The notes under the pieces are model-generated. The model made no database searches. It saw only the letters and a list, made by a program, of their open reading frames with translations, and was not told the DNA's origin. Shown piece after piece: positions 16,191-24,318 of a DNA stretch of 64,000 bases (position 1 is its first letter; each line of letters opens with the position of its first letter). The DNA is taken from positions 434,001 through 498,000 of the forward strand of contig OY282379.1 of the NCBI GenBank assembly GCA_958295875.1. Reading direction: 5' to 3'. The translations under genes were made by a program, and so were the position numbers. The stretch comes from an uncultured Pseudomonadales bacterium. GTDB lineage: Bacteria; Pseudomonadota; Gammaproteobacteria; Pseudomonadales; Azotimanducaceae.

Positions 16191-16994
16191 TCAGAGCTTG
16201 GCCGCCACGCCCCCATCCACGTTGATGATCTCGCCAGTCAGGAAGCGCGCAGCCTCCGAGGCCAGAAACAGCACCAAGTTCGCCACGTCGTCTGGGCGGC
16301 CCGGCCCTTTCAGGATCTGCGCGAACTCGAACATCTTCTCGAACACATGGTGGCCACCTTCCCGGTCGCCAACGCCGCCAACCGTCGCGCCGGGGGTGAG
16401 AATCTGGCCTGGCCGCACGCAATTGACGCGGATGTTGTGCCGCCCGCCGACGCCCGCCATGTAGCGCGTCAGGGCATCGACGCCAGCCTTGGCCGCGTAG
16501 TACGAGGCAGACGTGGTGCCGAATTCGTCCTGCATTCGCGGGCTGAAGCCCCGCTGCGCGGCGAGCGATGACATGTTCACCACTGCGCCACCCCCAGCCG
16601 CCACGAGATGCGGCCAAATGGCGCGGCTCACGAGGAAGGTGCCGGTGAGGTTGACGGACACCACACGCTGCCACTCCTCAGTGGGTTCGTTCGGGAACTG
16701 CGCACCGCTGCCGCCCCCTGCGTTGTTGAACAGGATGTCGATGCGGCCATAGGCATCGACGGCCTGCGACACGGCGCGCGTCACCGCGTCCGCATCGGCC
16801 ACATCGCAGGGAATGAAGGTCGCTTCGCCGCCCGCTTGGCGGATGGCCGCCACCACCGCCTCCCCTTCCGCTTCCCGACGCGCCATCGCCACCACCCGCG
16901 CGCCATCTCGAGCGAACATCTCGGCGGTCGCCGCGCCGATGCCGCTGTTGCCGCCGGTGACGACGGCCACCTTACCCTCGAATCTCGCTGTCAT
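16191..16994 (-). CDS. SDR family oxidoreductase
   Basis: Classical short-chain dehydrogenase, 267 residues. Cofactor loop TGGNSGIGAATAE, NNAG motif at NNAGGGS, catalytic Ser in NMSSLAA and YxxxK in SYYAAKAG. The C-terminal EIINVDGGVAAKL is typical. A start ATG is preceded by GGGAG in the antisense direction. It lies 21 nt downstream of another SDR gene on the same strand, so the two are probably in one operon. Substrate unknown. Confidence 0.88.
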   Translation of the reverse strand: MTARFEGKVAVVTGGNSGIGAATAEMFARDGARVVAMARREAEGEAVVAAIRQAGGEATFIPCDVADADAVTRAVSQAVDAYGRIDILFNNAGGGSGAQFPNEPTEEWQRVVSVNLTGTFLVSRAIWPHLVAAGGGAVVNMSSLAAQRGFSPRMQDEFGTTSASYYAAKAGVDALTRYMAGVGGRHNIRVNCVRPGQILTPGATVGGVGDREGGHHVFEKMFEFAQILKGPGRPDDVANLVLFLASEAARFLTGEIINVDGGVAAKL

Positions 16995-17015
16995 GTTCCG
17001 CTAGCTCCCTTTCGC

Positions 17016-17843
17016 CTAAGTGGTTGTGGTGGCGCCGCCATCGCATGGCACGACGACGCCGGTGAGGTAAGAACCTGCCCGCGAAGCAAAGAACACCGTG
17101 AGGCCTGCCACGTCGTGCATCTCCCCCCACCGCCGCATCGGGAACTGCTCACGCACCTGCCTTTCCGTCTCCTCCGTGGCATACATTGGCGCCGTCATCT
17201 TGGACTTGAACGGCCCCGGTGCTATGACGTTCACGTTGATGCAATCGTCCATCAAGTCTCGGGCGAGCTGGGCACTGAGCTGATTGAGGCCGGCCTTGGC
17301 CGCAACGTATGAGTAGTTGGCAAGGCCGCTGGGCCGGAGCCCATTGACCGACGAGACGTTCACGATGACAGCGCGCTGTTCTGGGCTCGCCGCAGCGCGC
17401 AGCATGGGCAGCAGGCGTTGGATGAGGAAGAATGGCCCCTTCACGTCCAAATCCATCACGCGGTCCCAGCCCTTCTCTGGGAACTCATCCAAGGGCTGAT
17501 TCCAAGTGAGCCCAGCGTTGTTCACGAGCAAGTCCAAACGCGCCTCGCGGGCAGTGATGGCGTCGGCCAATGCGTTGCAGCCATCCATTGAGCCCAAGTC
17601 TGCGACGATCGCCTCGCAATCGCCATACTCCTTGAGCGCTGCTTCCGCGGCCGCGCAAGCGTCCGGCTTGCGGGACGCCACATAGACGCGGGCACCGCAG
17701 CGCACGAGCCCTTCCGCGATCATCAGGCCGATGCCGCGGGTGCCGCCCGTGACAACGGCGACCTTGCCGCGCACCCCGAATAGGTGCTCGTAGAACGATT
17801 CCGCCACTTGCCGCGCTCCTTGTGTGCCGGGGACCACCGGCAT
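17016..17843 (-). CDS. SDR family oxidoreductase
   Basis: Classical SDR, 275 residues from ATG 17843 (MPVVPGTQGARQVAESFYEHLF). Cofactor loop TGGTRGIGLMIAE, NNAG at VNNAGLTW, catalytic Ser in NVSSVNG, YxxxK in YSYVAAKAG. The frame stays open upstream to 18290, but that part only translates the repeat cluster (strings of Pro, Cys, Val, Arg) and is not protein. Resembles gluconate or 3-oxoacyl-type reductases. First gene of a likely two-SDR operon. Confidence 0.88.
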   Translation of the reverse strand: MPVVPGTQGARQVAESFYEHLFGVRGKVAVVTGGTRGIGLMIAEGLVRCGARVYVASRKPDACAAAEAALKEYGDCEAIVADLGSMDGCNALADAITAREARLDLLVNNAGLTWNQPLDEFPEKGWDRVMDLDVKGPFFLIQRLLPMLRAAASPEQRAVIVNVSSVNGLRPSGLANYSYVAAKAGLNQLSAQLARDLMDDCINVNVIAPGPFKSKMTAPMYATEETERQVREQFPMRRWGEMHDVAGLTVFFASRAGSYLTGVVVPCDGGATTTT

Positions 17844-17888
17844 GTTATCCCGACGCCGGCGCGGCGAGGCAACGGTGCCCGAGGCGCA

Positions 17889-18326
17889 GGTGCCTGTCCC
17901 GCTTGGGCCCCGTGTCCCGCTTGGGGCCCCCGGGGCGCTTTTCGAGCAAGTGCCTGTCCCGCTTGGTGTTCTCCGCTCGGTGGCACGAGGCGGTGCCTGT
18001 CCCCGTTCGCGCTGTCGGAAGCAGGGGTGCCTGTCCCGCTTCTGCGCGCTTCTGCGCTCTCTGGGACGAGGAGGTGCCTGTCCCGCTTCGGCTGGCTGTC
18101 CTCGGTGGGCGGCTTGCGGGCTTGCGGGGACGGGGCTTGCGGGGACAGGCACCGCCGCAAAACGGACGAGCGCGCCTGGCTCTGCGGGACAGGCACCTCG
18201 CCGCCCGCCCACGGGGACAGGCACGTCGCAAGGGGACAGGCACGCCCAACAGGCTGGCACCCCCGCACGTCGCAAGGGGACAGGCACCACCCGGTTGGCA
18301 CCACCCGGCTTGCGGGGACAGGCACG
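17889..18326. repeat. GGGACAGGCACC cluster 8: two convergent arrays (about 11 copies)
   Basis: The left half (17889-18085) carries five copies as GTGCCTGTCCC; the right half (18143-18326) carries six as GGGACAGGCAC. The two arrays therefore face each other, and any left copy can pair with any right copy. Several share flanks: CCCGCTT after the left copies, GTCGCAAGGGGACAGGCAC repeated on the right. This is the largest cluster with both orientations and fills the divergent gap between two SDR genes. Confidence 0.88.
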
Positions 18327-18410
18327 CCCATCACGGCCAGCCTCACCACAAGCCGCCCACCGTGCCCTTAGCCAAACACCGCGGGCTACCGACGCCGAAC
18401 ACCGACGGCG

Positions 18411-18438
18411 TTGACAGCAAACCGAATCCAGCTACCCT
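18411..18438 (+). promoter_or_regulatory. Possible sigma-70 promoter for SDR gene at 18462
   Basis: TTGACA at 18411-18416 and TACCCT at 18433-18438, 16 bp apart, 24 bp before the ATG. The -35 is perfect; the -10 is weak. Confidence 0.4.
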
Positions 18439-18461
18439 CTCGGCAAGCAAAGGAGGCGGCG

Positions 18462-19229
18462 ATGGGGAAACTTGACAGCAAGGTGGCGTTGGTGACGGGT
18501 GCTGCGAGCGGCATCGGGCGCGCCAGTGCGCTCCGCCTCGCCAGCCAAGGCGCCGGAGTGATGTGCGCAGACGCCAACCTTGATGGCGCTCGCGAAACCG
18601 CGGCGCTCATCACGGCCGGCGGTGTCAACGCGGCCGCCGCATTGCATCTAGACGTCGCAGACCGCGATGCGGTGCAAGGAGCACTCGGGCGCACGGTGAA
18701 AGAGTTGGGCAGTCTCGACGCCATCTTCAACAATGCCGGCATCGCAGGTTTTGAACACGGCTGGGACAAGACCATCGCCGTCAACCTCACCGGCGTCTAC
18801 AACGGCCTCGTGGAGGGTGCGCCGTTCTTGGCAGAGCGCGACGGCGGCGTCATCGTCAACACGGCGTCCGTCGCCGGGCTGGTGGGCTTGGTCGGGCCAG
18901 ATGCCGGCGAGATCGACGTGACGGCCGGCGTCGGCGCGTACGTCGCCTCAAAGCACGGCGTATCGGGCCTCACTCGGCAGTACGCGCTGGCCTTCGCCAA
19001 GCGGGGTGTGCGGGTGAACGCCGTGGCGCCCGGCTACATCGAAACGCCGATGATCGCTGGAGTGAGCGGTGCGCCGGCGCTCAAGGAATACATGCAGTCC
19101 CTGCATCCATTGGGGCGCTTAGGCCAGCCGGAGGAGGTCGCCGCGGTGGTCGCGTTCTTGATGAGCGATGACGCGAGCTTCGTCACCGGCGTGGTGCTGC
19201 CGGTGGATGGCGGCTACACGGCACGCTAA
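18462..19229 (+). CDS. SDR family oxidoreductase
   Basis: Classical SDR, 255 residues from ATG 18462, which has AAAGGAGG 7 nt upstream and begins [23 protein letters not shown] motif at FNNAGIAG, catalytic Ser in NTASVAG, YxxxK in AYVASKHG, and C-terminal [11 protein letters not shown]. An in-frame codon at 18411 lies inside the promoter-like sequence and is unlikely. Transcribed away from the two other SDR genes across the convergent repeat arrays. Confidence 0.9.
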   Translation: MGKLDSKVALVTGAASGIGRASALRLASQGAGVMCADANLDGARETAALITAGGVNAAAALHLDVADRDAVQGALGRTVKELGSLDAIFNNAGIAGFEHGWDKTIAVNLTGVYNGLVEGAPFLAERDGGVIVNTASVAGLVGLVGPDAGEIDVTAGVGAYVASKHGVSGLTRQYALAFAKRGVRVNAVAPGYIETPMIAGVSGAPALKEYMQSLHPLGRLGQPEEVAAVVAFLMSDDASFVTGVVLPVDGGYTAR

Positions 19230-19342
19230 AGGCCACGCGGACGCGAGCCACGGCTAAGGATTCACGACGCGGGCCACACCCGTCGAGCAAGGCCCCGCGG
19301 CCCACACACGCAGGGCTTAGGGTGTCGGGCGCGTGGTGGCGC

Positions 19343-19642
19343 TTAGGCGCGCGTCCCCGAGAACGATGCGTTGCCGAAGCCGCCGAGCTTCACGTTGCCA
19401 GAGATCTCGTCACCGGCGACGGTGGCCGTGAACTCCAACGTAAGGGGCATCGGGTTGGTGATGTCCGCCTTCCAAGACAGCGAATCGCCATCGGCCACGC
19501 CATCCTTGATCTCCACCGAGCCTTGTGCCCCATCCAGCTTGCCTGTCAAGGTGGAACCATCCGTGGCAAGGGTCAGCGTGCCCTCTTGGGCGCCCATCGG
19601 CGTGTTCATGGTGGTCTTCCACGTTCCGTCTGCGCTGCTCAT
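19343..19642 (-). CDS. Small conserved beta-rich protein, function unknown
   Basis: 99 residues from ATG 19642, preceded by GGGGAGGAG. The sequence alternates short strands (GTWKTTMNTPMG, GTLTLATDGSTLTGKLDG, LTLEFTATVAGDEISGNVKL) and looks like a single small beta-barrel. I recall similar short proteins in marine proteobacteria but cannot name a family. There is no signal peptide or membrane span, so a cytoplasmic location is likely. Convergent with the SDR gene, divergent from the PEGA protein gene. Confidence 0.65.
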   Translation of the reverse strand: MSSADGTWKTTMNTPMGAQEGTLTLATDGSTLTGKLDGAQGSVEIKDGVADGDSLSWKADITNPMPLTLEFTATVAGDEISGNVKLGGFGNASFSGTRA

Positions 19643-19752
19643 GCGATCTCCTCCCCATCCGGCTACAGTAGCGCCACCGAAGTGACCGTGCCGCGAGTAT
19701 GACAGACCGCGTGGCCGGTTGCACAACGGCCGCCTTGGGGATAGACCGCCGC

Positions 19753-21435
19753 ATGAACCTGAAATGGCCGCTCTTGGCGCTGGCGATGGTCACGCTCTTG
19801 ATCGTGGATTGGGTGCTCGACGGCCTCGGCCCAAGGCTCGTCTTCGGCACCGGCACCCTCGTTGTGCAGACGACCCCGGCCGGCGGCGCCATCAAGGTGA
19901 ACGGCGTGGCCCTCGGCCCAGCGCCACTCGACGCGGCCGTTCGCCCAGGAGCGGCGGTGGTCGAGGCGCACCACCCATATCATCCGCCCGCCACGCAGCG
20001 CCTCACCATCACACGGGGCGAGCGCCGCACTGTCTCGTTCGCCCTTGAACCGGCCTCTGGGCAGATCGAGATCGCCACGAATCCGCGCGGCGCCGCGGTC
20101 TCCATCAACGGCGAGCGGCTGCCGCAGCAGAGCCCCGTCTCGCTTGAGGCGGTGCAGACGGGCCGCCATCAAGTGGAAGTGTCGATGCACGGTCGCCACG
20201 CCGTGTCGGATTGGGTGGAAGTGTTCCCGAACCGCAAGACCAGCAAGACGTTTGAGCTGGAGCGCGCCCCGATGGGCCAGTTGTCGTTACAGCTAACGCC
20301 GCCCCATGCATCGGTGGAGCTCGTGGACACGGACGTGAGCTGGCGTCTAGGGGAGGACTTGCCCGCCGGCACCTATCGCCTGCGCGTCAGCGCAGCCGGG
20401 TTCGAGACGCGGGAGGCCACGGTGCGCGTGGCGCAGGGGCGCAATCTTGCCCAAGTGACGTTGCCACGCATCTATGGGGCGCTGCGGCTAAACGTCGAAC
20501 CGCCGAGCGCCGATGTGCGAGTGACTTTCCAAGCCGCGGACGGAAGCCGCACCGTGCCCTACGAGGCCGGCATGCAGTTGCCGAGCGGCGGATTTTCCGT
20601 GCGCGCCACGGCGATGGGCCATCGGAACCTGCGCCGCAACCTCACCATGACCAGCGCCGGCGTGCGTCTGCGGCTGGCCATGCAGCGCTATGACATCGCG
20701 CCCGGCCGCCAATTCCGCGACGCGCTGAAATCCGGCGGTGAAGGCCCCCTCCTCGTCGTGGTCGGGCCCGGCACCTTCCGCATGGGATCGTCCCAAGGCG
20801 CGTCCAATGAACGCCCGGAGCGCGAAGTGCGGGTGACGCAGCCTTTCGCCATCGGCGTCTTTGAGGTGACGCAAGCGGACTTCTCCCGCCACCAGACATG
20901 GCCCGGCGAACCAGATGAGCCGGCTGTTGGCCTCACCCTGCGAGACTTGACGGGTTATCTCGCCTTTCTTTCCCGCGAAACCGGGTATGGCTATCGCCTG
21001 CCCAGCGAAGCCGAGTGGGAGTACGCCGCCCGCGCCGGCGGCCAAGAACCGTTCATGCTCGGCGCCGCGGATGAGGCTTGCGGCTACGGGAATGTCCGCG
21101 ACCTCACCATGCAGGAACGCTATCGCGACTACGATGTCACCCCCTGCGCCGATGGCTTCGCCGGGCTGGCGCCGGTGGGGCGGTTCGCCGCTAATGCCTT
21201 TGGCCTGCACGACGTGCTAGGCAACGCGGAGGAATGGGTGGCGGACTGCTGGCATTCATCCTTTGCCGGCGCCCCGCCGCACGCGGGGGTGTGGAGCGAT
21301 GGTTGCGACTTCTCCGGGCGGGTCGCGCGCGGCACCGCCTTCGATTCGCCACCGACAGACTTGCGCATCACCTTCCGCAACGTCGGCAATAGCCCATCGG
21401 ATTCGCGGGGCTTTCGCGTTGCGCGGGAACTCTAG
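19753..21435 (+). CDS. Membrane-anchored protein with PEGA repeats and a formylglycine-generating-enzyme-like domain
   Basis: 560 residues from ATG 19753. One N-terminal transmembrane segment (LLALAMVTLLIVDWVL) is followed by four PEGA-type beta repeats of about 70-90 residues (GTLVVQTTPAGGAIKVNG; GQIEIATNPRGAAVSING; GQLSLQLTPPHASVELV; GALRLNVEPPSADVRV). The last 230 residues are a sulfatase-modifying-factor (FGE) fold: GTFRMGSSQG, FEVTQADFSRH, YRLPSEAEWEYAARAGG, LGNAEEWVADCW, SRGFRVARE. The two active-site Cys positions of true FGE, near the RGGSY-type motif, read RGTAFDSPPTDLRITFR here, so it is probably a binding rather than formylglycine-forming domain. The product should face the periplasm. 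Confidence 0.85.
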   Translation: MNLKWPLLALAMVTLLIVDWVLDGLGPRLVFGTGTLVVQTTPAGGAIKVNGVALGPAPLDAAVRPGAAVVEAHHPYHPPATQRLTITRGERRTVSFALEPASGQIEIATNPRGAAVSINGERLPQQSPVSLEAVQTGRHQVEVSMHGRHAVSDWVEVFPNRKTSKTFELERAPMGQLSLQLTPPHASVELVDTDVSWRLGEDLPAGTYRLRVSAAGFETREATVRVAQGRNLAQVTLPRIYGALRLNVEPPSADVRVTFQAADGSRTVPYEAGMQLPSGGFSVRATAMGHRNLRRNLTMTSAGVRLRLAMQRYDIAPGRQFRDALKSGGEGPLLVVVGPGTFRMGSSQGASNERPEREVRVTQPFAIGVFEVTQADFSRHQTWPGEPDEPAVGLTLRDLTGYLAFLSRETGYGYRLPSEAEWEYAARAGGQEPFMLGAADEACGYGNVRDLTMQERYRDYDVTPCADGFAGLAPVGRFAANAFGLHDVLGNAEEWVADCWHSSFAGAPPHAGVWSDGCDFSGRVARGTAFDSPPTDLRITFRNVGNSPSDSRGFRVAREL

Positions 21436-22133
21436 AGGCTAGGCGTCGGCGGCGCCGCCACGGAGCAGCAGCGCCCGCGAACACGCCTCGCGGCAGTCCC
21501 CTCACGCCGGGCCGGCGCCACCGCCGGCCCCGCAAGACAGCGCCCGCAAACTTTCGCTGCAGCACCACCCGCATCTGTTTTCGCGCAGTGTTTGCGTAGG
21601 ACCGTGTTTGCGTAGGACAGGCACCAGTACGTGGCTCCCCTTGTTCGGCACGGGACAGTCACCGTCGTGTTTCGCACACACCGCCATCGACGTTGCACAG
21701 GACAGGCACCAGGACCGTTCGCCACGGGACAGGCACCACCGCCGCTCCACTCATTCGACGCGGCACGGGACCGGCATCGTCGCGCCACGGCACGGGACAG
21801 GCACCAACGAGCCCCGCAAAAGAGCCCGCAAAGGACAGGCACCGAGGTCGTCGCCACGAGACAGGCACGGCTGGGGACAGCACTATCGAGACCCCCCTGC
21901 CCGCTCGCCTTCGTCCAAGGGACGCCTTCGCCCAAGGGACAGGCACCGCCTTCGCCATCGAGACCCGCACGATCGAGCCACTAGTCCCCAGTCGAGGGAC
22001 AGGCACCATCGAGCCACCGGACGGGATATGGAGACCCCACACGGGACAGGCACCATCACCGCCCCCGCTTGACGTTCCCTCGCCGCGCATCCATCGTCGG
22101 CCCATCAAGATCACCGCTGGCCCGGAGAACGCG
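21436..22133. other. 700-bp gene-free gap dominated by motif cluster
   Basis: Apart from the repeat cluster I see no gene. Long open frames on both strands are by-products of repeat translation. Confidence 0.65.
21615..22054 (+). repeat. GGGACAGGCACC cluster 9 (about 9 copies plus variants)
   Basis: Nine exact or near-exact copies, all forward, the first at 21615 and the last at 22043, plus variants such as GGGACAGTCACC, GGGACCGGCATC and GAGACAGGCACG. This is the last cluster; I found no copy from 22.1 kb to the end of the window. Confidence 0.88.
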
Positions 22134-23750
22134 ATGCCCCGCTCCCACGAGGTGACGAATCAACCGCCCCCGCTCGTCGACTACAACGTCTATCGTCAAG
22201 ATGCGGCGCTGCGTACAGCCGTCGCCCACGGCGGCGCGACTTGGGCGGAGGACCTGCTTGTCGAATATGGCGCCGTGGCCGGTTCCAGCGCGGCGATTCA
22301 GCTCGGCTTCCAAGCCAACGAGAACCGTCCAACCCTCAAGACCCACGACGCCTACGGCCACCGCATCGACTTCGTGGAGTACCACCCCGCCTACCATCGC
22401 CTGATGGAACAAGCCATCGGGCGCGGCATCCACGCCCTGCCGTGGACGGAGCGCTCCCCCGGCGCCCACGTCGCCCGCGCCGCCTTGGAGTACATGCAGC
22501 ATCAGCTGGAGTCCGGCCACGGTTGCCCCACCACCATGACTTTCGCCGCCATCCCCACCCTGCGTTTGGCCCCGGCGCTGGCCGAAACGTGGCTGCCGAA
22601 GGTGACGGCGGAACACTACGACCCGGCGGATGCACCCATCGAACAGAAGGCCGGGCTGACGCTCGGCATGGCGATGACAGAAAAGCAGGGCGGCTCGGAT
22701 GTGCGCGCCAACTCCACCCGCGCCGAGCCAGCCGGCGCACCCGATGAGTACCGGCTAACGGGCCACAAATACTTCGTCTCCGCGCCGATGTCCGATGGCT
22801 TCGTCACCCTGGCGCAAGCACCGGGCGGCATCACCTGCTTCCTCATGCCGCGCTGGCGACCGGATGGCGGCCGCAACGGCTTCGAGATGCAGCGCTTGAA
22901 GCACAAGCTCGGCAACGTGTCGAACGCTTCCGCCGAAGTGGAACTCTACGACGCCTTTGCCCAACGCATCGGCGACGAGGGCCGGGGCATCGCCAACATC
23001 ATCCACATGGTGGCGCTGACGCGCTTCGATTGCATGATCGGCTCCGCGGCGCTGCTCCGCCAAGCGACGACGCAGGCGCTGCATCACTGCCGACACCGGA
23101 TGGCCTTTGGGCGCTCGCTCGCCGAACAACCGGTGATGCGCGGCGTGCTGTTGGACCTCGTCGTGGAAAGCGAGGCAGCCCTCGCGCTGGGCATGCGCGT
23201 GGCGCGGGCCCTCGATGCCGGCGAAGACACGGCCACGCGCATCCTGACGCCAGTGGGCAAGTACCACATCTGTAAACGCACGCCGGGCATGGTGTTCGAG
23301 GCGATGGAGTGCGTCGGCGGCAGCGGCTTCATGGAGGATCGGATGCTGGCTCGGCTGTACCGCGAGGCGCCCGTCAACGCCATTTGGGAAGGCAGCGGCA
23401 ATGTGCAGTGCCTAGACACATTGCGCGCCTTCGCCCGGTGGCCAGAAACGGTGGACTGCGTGCTTGACGAACTCCGCGCCGCAGCCACCTTGGACAAGCG
23501 CCTAGACCGGGAGGCGCGCGCCATCGAAAAGCGCATCACCAACCCAGACGCTGCGCTGGAACGCGAGGCGCGCGGCTGGGTGGAGCGCATCGCCATCGCC
23601 TTGCAGGCAAGCGTCCTGCTGCGCTTCGGCGCGCCACTCACCGCAGAGGCGTTCTGCCAAATGCGCTTGGGAACGGAACGCCGACCCCTGCTCCCCGGTG
23701 CCGCCGGCTGTGACGACCGCTTCGTCGAGGTGTTGGAGCGGGCCTTCTAG
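22134..23750 (+). CDS. aidB: AidB-like acyl-CoA dehydrogenase
   Basis: Flavoprotein of 538 residues from ATG 22134, nearly the length of E. coli AidB (541). Diagnostic blocks match AidB closely: MAMTEKQGGSDVRANSTRAE, LTGHKYFVSAPMSD, LKHKLGNVSNASAEVE, MVALTRFDCMIGSAALLRQA, LYREAPVNAIWEGSGNVQCLD. AidB belongs to the adaptive response to alkylation damage, binds DNA through its C-terminal domain and carries FAD. The frame is open upstream to 21693 but only through the repeats. No ada or alkB is nearby, so control by Ada cannot be judged. Confidence 0.88.
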   Translation: MPRSHEVTNQPPPLVDYNVYRQDAALRTAVAHGGATWAEDLLVEYGAVAGSSAAIQLGFQANENRPTLKTHDAYGHRIDFVEYHPAYHRLMEQAIGRGIHALPWTERSPGAHVARAALEYMQHQLESGHGCPTTMTFAAIPTLRLAPALAETWLPKVTAEHYDPADAPIEQKAGLTLGMAMTEKQGGSDVRANSTRAEPAGAPDEYRLTGHKYFVSAPMSDGFVTLAQAPGGITCFLMPRWRPDGGRNGFEMQRLKHKLGNVSNASAEVELYDAFAQRIGDEGRGIANIIHMVALTRFDCMIGSAALLRQATTQALHHCRHRMAFGRSLAEQPVMRGVLLDLVVESEAALALGMRVARALDAGEDTATRILTPVGKYHICKRTPGMVFEAMECVGGSGFMEDRMLARLYREAPVNAIWEGSGNVQCLDTLRAFARWPETVDCVLDELRAAATLDKRLDREARAIEKRITNPDAALEREARGWVERIAIALQASVLLRFGAPLTAEAFCQMRLGTERRPLLPGAAGCDDRFVEVLERAF

Positions 23751-23791
23751 ATGCCACAACCGCGCTTGCCAACGCCGCGTCGTGGCGTAAC

Positions 23792-24172
23792 ATGCAACCC
23801 ATGGTTGCCTTCACGGCCGTTCTTGGCCTCTTGATTTTGGCGGTTGGCCTGTTTGGCTTGGCCGCGCCGCCGCGCTTGGGCGCCTTGGTGGCGCAAGTGC
23901 GCTTCACGGAAGGGTTGCGGTACTTGGCCGCCTACGCCCGCTTTCTCATCGCCATCATCCTGTTCTTCGCCGCCTATCAGATGCGCTTTGGCGTCGCCAT
24001 CCAAGTGTTGGCCGTGCTGACCGCCATCGCCGGCTTGGTGCCGCTGTTAGTGTCCATGGAAACGCTCAAGCAATGGTTCGAGCGCGCCTCGCTTTGGCCG
24101 GCCAGCGCACTGCGGGGCAGCGGCGCAGCAGCGGCGGCGCTTGGCGCGTTTCTCGTCTTCGCCGCGGTCTAG
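23792..24172 (+). CDS. Small integral membrane protein, unknown
   Basis: 126 residues with about four predicted membrane helices: VAFTAVLGLLILAVGLFGLAA, LRYLAAYARFLIAIILFFAAY, VAIQVLAVLTAIAGLVPLLV and ALGAFLVFAAV. A short amphipathic stretch METLKQWFERAS separates the last two. No motif recognised. It sits 41 bp after aidB and upstream of a TonB receptor, both in the same direction. Confidence 0.65.
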   Translation: MQPMVAFTAVLGLLILAVGLFGLAAPPRLGALVAQVRFTEGLRYLAAYARFLIAIILFFAAYQMRFGVAIQVLAVLTAIAGLVPLLVSMETLKQWFERASLWPASALRGSGAAAAALGAFLVFAAV

Positions 24173-24318
24173 CGCCGACCAAGCCAAGGCCGGCATTTGG
24201 CGCAAGGCTCGCCGGTTCCTCATTGCGACGTTGCCACGATCACCGCTGCTCGAGCCCTCGCTACGGCGACGCATCTCATGTGCCGCCAGACCGAACGAGG
24301 CCCGCCCCCACGCTTGAG

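Noticed and set aside
17844..18290. N-terminal extension of the SDR gene by about 149 residues
   Set aside because: It only translates the GGGACAGGCACC arrays (runs of Pro, Val, Cys, Arg); the conserved SDR start is at 17843.
3252..22054. CRISPR array interpretation of the repeats
   Set aside because: Repeat is only 11-12 bp, spacing is irregular, orientation varies, and there are no cas genes.
21693..22133. N-terminal extension of aidB
   Set aside because: Open frame caused by stop-poor repeats; AidB similarity begins only after ATG 22134.
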